Assembly (NCBI RefSeq): GCF_041956535.1 | Contig: NW_027192202.1 | Coordinates: 203,529 to 267,528, forward strand | Direction of reading: 5' to 3' | DNA: 64,000 nt | Source of the DNA: Calcarisporiella thermophila CBS 279.70 | Lineage: Eukaryota > Calcarisporiellomycota | Part shown: in pieces, positions 61,682-64,000 of the stretch | Layout of the letters: each line of letters starts with the position of its first letter | Numbering within the stretch: the first letter of the stretch is position 1 | Notes under the pieces: generated by a model | Database searches by the model: none | What the model saw: the letters and a program-made list of their open reading frames with translations, nothing else | Told to the model about the DNA's origin: nothing | Made by a program: the position numbers and the translations under genes

Positions 61682-62814
61682 ATGTCTGCGGCAGTAGCAC
61701 CGAAGCAAAAGAAGGTCCATTACCCTTTCTGGTTAGGAGGTAATCTCTTTTGAAAACACGCAAAATTGGGTTCATTAACTCCTACCATGGCGCTCTATAG
61801 GAGCTGCGTCCTGCACCGCCACGCTTTTCTCTCACCCTCTTGACCTCACCAAGGTGCGTATGCAAACCCTTCGTGGCTCAAATCGGGGCATGCTTCGAAC
61901 CATGATGTTGGTGGTCCGTGAGGAAGGTTTTCTGGCGCTTTACAACGGGTTAACTGCCTCCCTGCTCAGGCAAGCCACCTATTCCACTGTGCGATTCGCC
62001 ATTTATGACTTCCTGAAAGAGAGGACTCAAGGTATATGGATTTGGATACGGATTTTGCTCCTGTTCTAATCACCTATTGGTTCTTCTTTCTATTCAGGTC
62101 CACTTACTATGGACAAAATGGTGTTTAATTCGGTGATTGCCGGCTGTGTTGGTGGCGTGGTGGGCAACCCAGCCGACATTGTGAATATTCGTATGCAGAA
62201 TGACGGAAACCTCCCAAAACATCTTCAAAGATCTTATCGCAATGCCCTAGATGGTTTATATCGTATTGCAAAGGAGGAGTCAATAGTTGAATTTGCGCGT
62301 GGGCTCGGCCCAAATATCGTGCGCGCAACTCTTATGACAGCATCGCAACTGGTATCCTATGACGTATTCAAAGCTTTGTTACTACAGCAAGTTGGACTAA
62401 AGGATAATGTATGGACGCATTTTGGCGCAAGTTCAATGGCTGTAAGTTCTCCCTCTCTCTTCCTGGCCTTTTGATGCCGTCGAGGCTGAAAATCCGCATT
62501 TCTTTAGGGCCTGGTTGCAACGACTGTATGTTCGCCCTTTGATGTAGTGAAAACACGAATCATGAACGCGTCCAAAGATGGGCGCAGTGCACTTGATGTT
62601 TTCAAACTCACGCTAAGGCATGAGGGGGTATCCGCATTTTTCAAGGTACGCGCTCTTGTTTGATGACCACTGTATTCAGAGTAAAAATCTCCATGACTAA
62701 TCCTACTTGTCTCTCCAGGGATGGACACCAGCCTTTATTCGGCTTGGTCCGCACACCATTGTCACATTTATGGTTTATGAGCAATTGAAGAGAGCATGGA
62801 ATAATCTGTTATAA
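61682..62814 (+). CDS. DIC1: mitochondrial dicarboxylate carrier
   Basis: Exons 61682-61739, 61801-62031, 62098-62441, 62508-62645 and 62719-62814 give 288 residues (yeast Dic1 298). Three carrier repeats carry SHPLDLTKVRMQT, NPADIVNIRMQND and SPFDVVKTRIMN. The second-repeat NIRMQND and the GLGPNIVRA motif are typical of the dicarboxylate carrier group. It exchanges malate or succinate for phosphate across the inner membrane. The start MSAAVAPKQKKVHYPFWLGG is short and fits the family. Divergent from OCT1 by 218 bp, with both genes encoding mitochondrial proteins. Confidence 0.93.
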
Positions 62815-63306
62815 AACAAAGCACCAATACTGTATAAATACCCTATAGAATATATTATATATAAGTTATTGATTCTAGATAACAAGCATTTATTATTAAA
62901 TTATCGCTTTTTTTTTCTTTCAGATAAATGAAGGCGCCAGTGATGATTTTTAAAGGAAAAATTAATTGAGAGTTAGGGTTTGTGCATTTGGATGCCAACA
63001 AGAAATTGGTAAAGAGCACTGATAGTCAAGGCGCTAAACTGCAGCAGGAGTAGCGCCTTGCATTTGTTGGGTGACTCCCCCCTCAAATTTAATTTCGAAA
63101 AAAGCCGAGGTAGAACGGCATCGAAAAATGCAACCAGCTCAGTTCAATCCAAATGCTTTTATTCGGTGTATAACCAATGGGACACAAAAGCAAGACTAGA
63201 GATATATTGAACATGGGTCCATTTCGAAGACACAATGAATAAAGAGTTCCACAACAACTAAATACATTATAAACAATTGATGAACTATTCACAAATAATT
63301 AAAAGC
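62815..63306. other. 3' region of DIC1 and of the GAGRGNWG gene
   Basis: These 492 bp of convergent 3' sequence are AT-rich and contain no supported gene. Confidence 0.4.
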
Positions 63307-63618
63307 CTAATCGCTCGAAGCAGACGAGACCACCACAATCTTCGAATAGGTACTGGTGGGGCTGGTCGAAGGGATGAAAGTGGCATCTTCCGAGAGCTCT
63401 GCCATTTCGTCGCCCTCTCGGCCCCAGTTGCCGCGTCCTGCGCCGCGCTTCTTTACAATGACCCGGGGGTCAGAGCTGAAACCGTTTCTACAAAGAGATG
63501 GAGTCAGTATCATCTGGAACCGGTCAAGCTGTGTATGACATTAGTCTCCCTCACTCTACCTAGAATAATGTTTTACGTCTCTGTCAGTAGAAGCAGGGTG
63601 TTTGCAAGTACGGGTCAT
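63307..63618 (-). CDS. small conserved fungal protein with GAGRGNWG motif
   Basis: Exons 63618-63560 and 63487-63307 give 79 residues. The centre reads PRVIVKKRGAGRGNWGREGDEM, a motif seen in fungal mini-proteins and in HABP4/SERBP1/Stm1-type RNA-binding domains (GxGxxNWG). The start MTRTCKHPASTDRD is short and the tail is Ser/Thr-rich. Related proteins bind ribosomes or RNA, but this assignment rests on the motif alone. The split codon AG|A across a 72-nt intron with a GTAGAG donor restores the motif-bearing frame. The ATG at 63618 was chosen because the downstream frame in exon 2 otherwise begins at a non-ATG codon. Confidence 0.72.
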
Positions 63619-63743
63619 AATCAAAAGAGGAGAGAAAAAGGAAAAGAAAAAAGAAAGCTGGAGAATAGAACTTGGGAGAATAAAGATATTTAGCTAAGGT
63701 TTGGGTGAGGAAAAGGAGGAGAGTCAAGGAATTCCCCCCCTTT

Positions 63744-63899
63744 TTATAATTTTTCGACGGGCTTTTTCCACTCATTTTCGATCAAATTGCACAAGATATC
63801 GCGTGACTTTCTTGCGTAGCCGGTGGCTGAGGACTCCCATGCGCAGCACAGTTGGTCGCGAAAAATCTGGAACCTGCCCTCGTTCTCCATAGGGAGCAT
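63744..63899 (-). CDS. possible small protein or 3' exon of a gene beyond the window
   Basis: The frame from the ATG at 63899 gives 51 residues (MLPMENEGRFQIFRDQLCCAW, ending in NEWKKPVEKL) with an amphipathic, charged character and two adjacent cysteines. It is followed closely by the start of the GAGRGNWG gene on the same strand. It may be the last exon of a gene whose upstream part lies near or past the window edge. No family is recognised. Confidence 0.3.
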   Translation of the reverse strand: MLPMENEGRFQIFRDQLCCAWESSATGYARKSRDILCNLIENEWKKPVEKL

Positions 63900-64000
63900 T
63901 GCGCTTACACCTCATTTGCAATTCACCCCCATCGGTGACGATTCCTCCGCCCCTCTTTAGTCTCTATCTATTATAGATCATATATTTCAGAACATGAACT

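Overview
The window is nuclear DNA of a fungus, most likely an ascomycete. Nearly every gene is broken by short GT-AG introns (about 54-162 nt, mostly 60-90) with CTRAY-like branch sites. Intergenic DNA is AT-rich and gene density is about one gene per 2.2 kb. The gene set is typical of Dikarya and mainly Ascomycota: an Axl2-type landmark protein, the polarisome scaffold Spa2, Atg29, Epl1, Pcf11, a Ccc2-type copper ATPase and an Erv29-type cargo receptor. Two to seven introns in many genes, together with a conserved TFB1M/KsgA-type mitochondrial methyltransferase, fit an early-diverging or filamentous lineage better than budding yeast. I could not place it more precisely. No mobile element, CRISPR array, secondary-metabolite cluster or viral insertion is visible.

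Layout. 0-10 kb: tRNA-Gln(UUG), DED1 helicase, an AXL2-like cadherin-domain membrane protein, and a mitochondrial SSU rRNA dimethyltransferase. 10-18 kb: PCF11 (-), an unknown single-pass membrane protein (+), cyclin C/SSN8 (-), a small secreted ten-cysteine protein (+), and a bHLH-leucine zipper factor (-). 18-28 kb, all minus: EPL1, a nucleoside diphosphate kinase-like protein, an orphan nuclear-type protein, and peroxisomal thiolase POT1. 28-40 kb: CCC2, an unknown conserved protein, mitochondrial carrier TPC1 (+), an unknown GPI-type surface protein (+), and IDH1 (-). 40-50 kb: an SR-type RRM protein, UTP11 (divergent from ERV29), SLC1, ATG29 (divergent from an F-box protein), and CGR1. 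50-64 kb: SPA2 (divergent from UGP1), TAF10 (divergent from SUI2), OCT1/MIP (divergent from DIC1), and a 79-residue GAGRGNWG protein.

Most genes are housekeeping: translation (DED1, SUI2), ribosome biogenesis (UTP11, CGR1), transcription and RNA processing (PCF11, SSN8, EPL1, TAF10, SR protein), mitochondria (methyltransferase, TPC1, IDH1, OCT1, DIC1), polarity and cell wall (AXL2, SPA2, UGP1), and secretion, lipid, autophagy and metal handling (ERV29, SLC1, ATG29, CCC2). They are not organised into one pathway. Several pairs share short divergent promoters: TAF10/SUI2 189 bp, OCT1/DIC1 218 bp, ATG29/F-box 228 bp.

The accessory-looking material is the small cysteine-rich secreted protein with 26-bp composite TATACCC repeats abutting its start codon, a perfect 18-bp hairpin in the 17.2-18.6 kb gap, a possible signal-peptide exon in front of the NDK-like gene, and several orphan proteins. 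Exon coordinates were worked out by hand from reading-frame continuity and family conservation; no RNA evidence was available.
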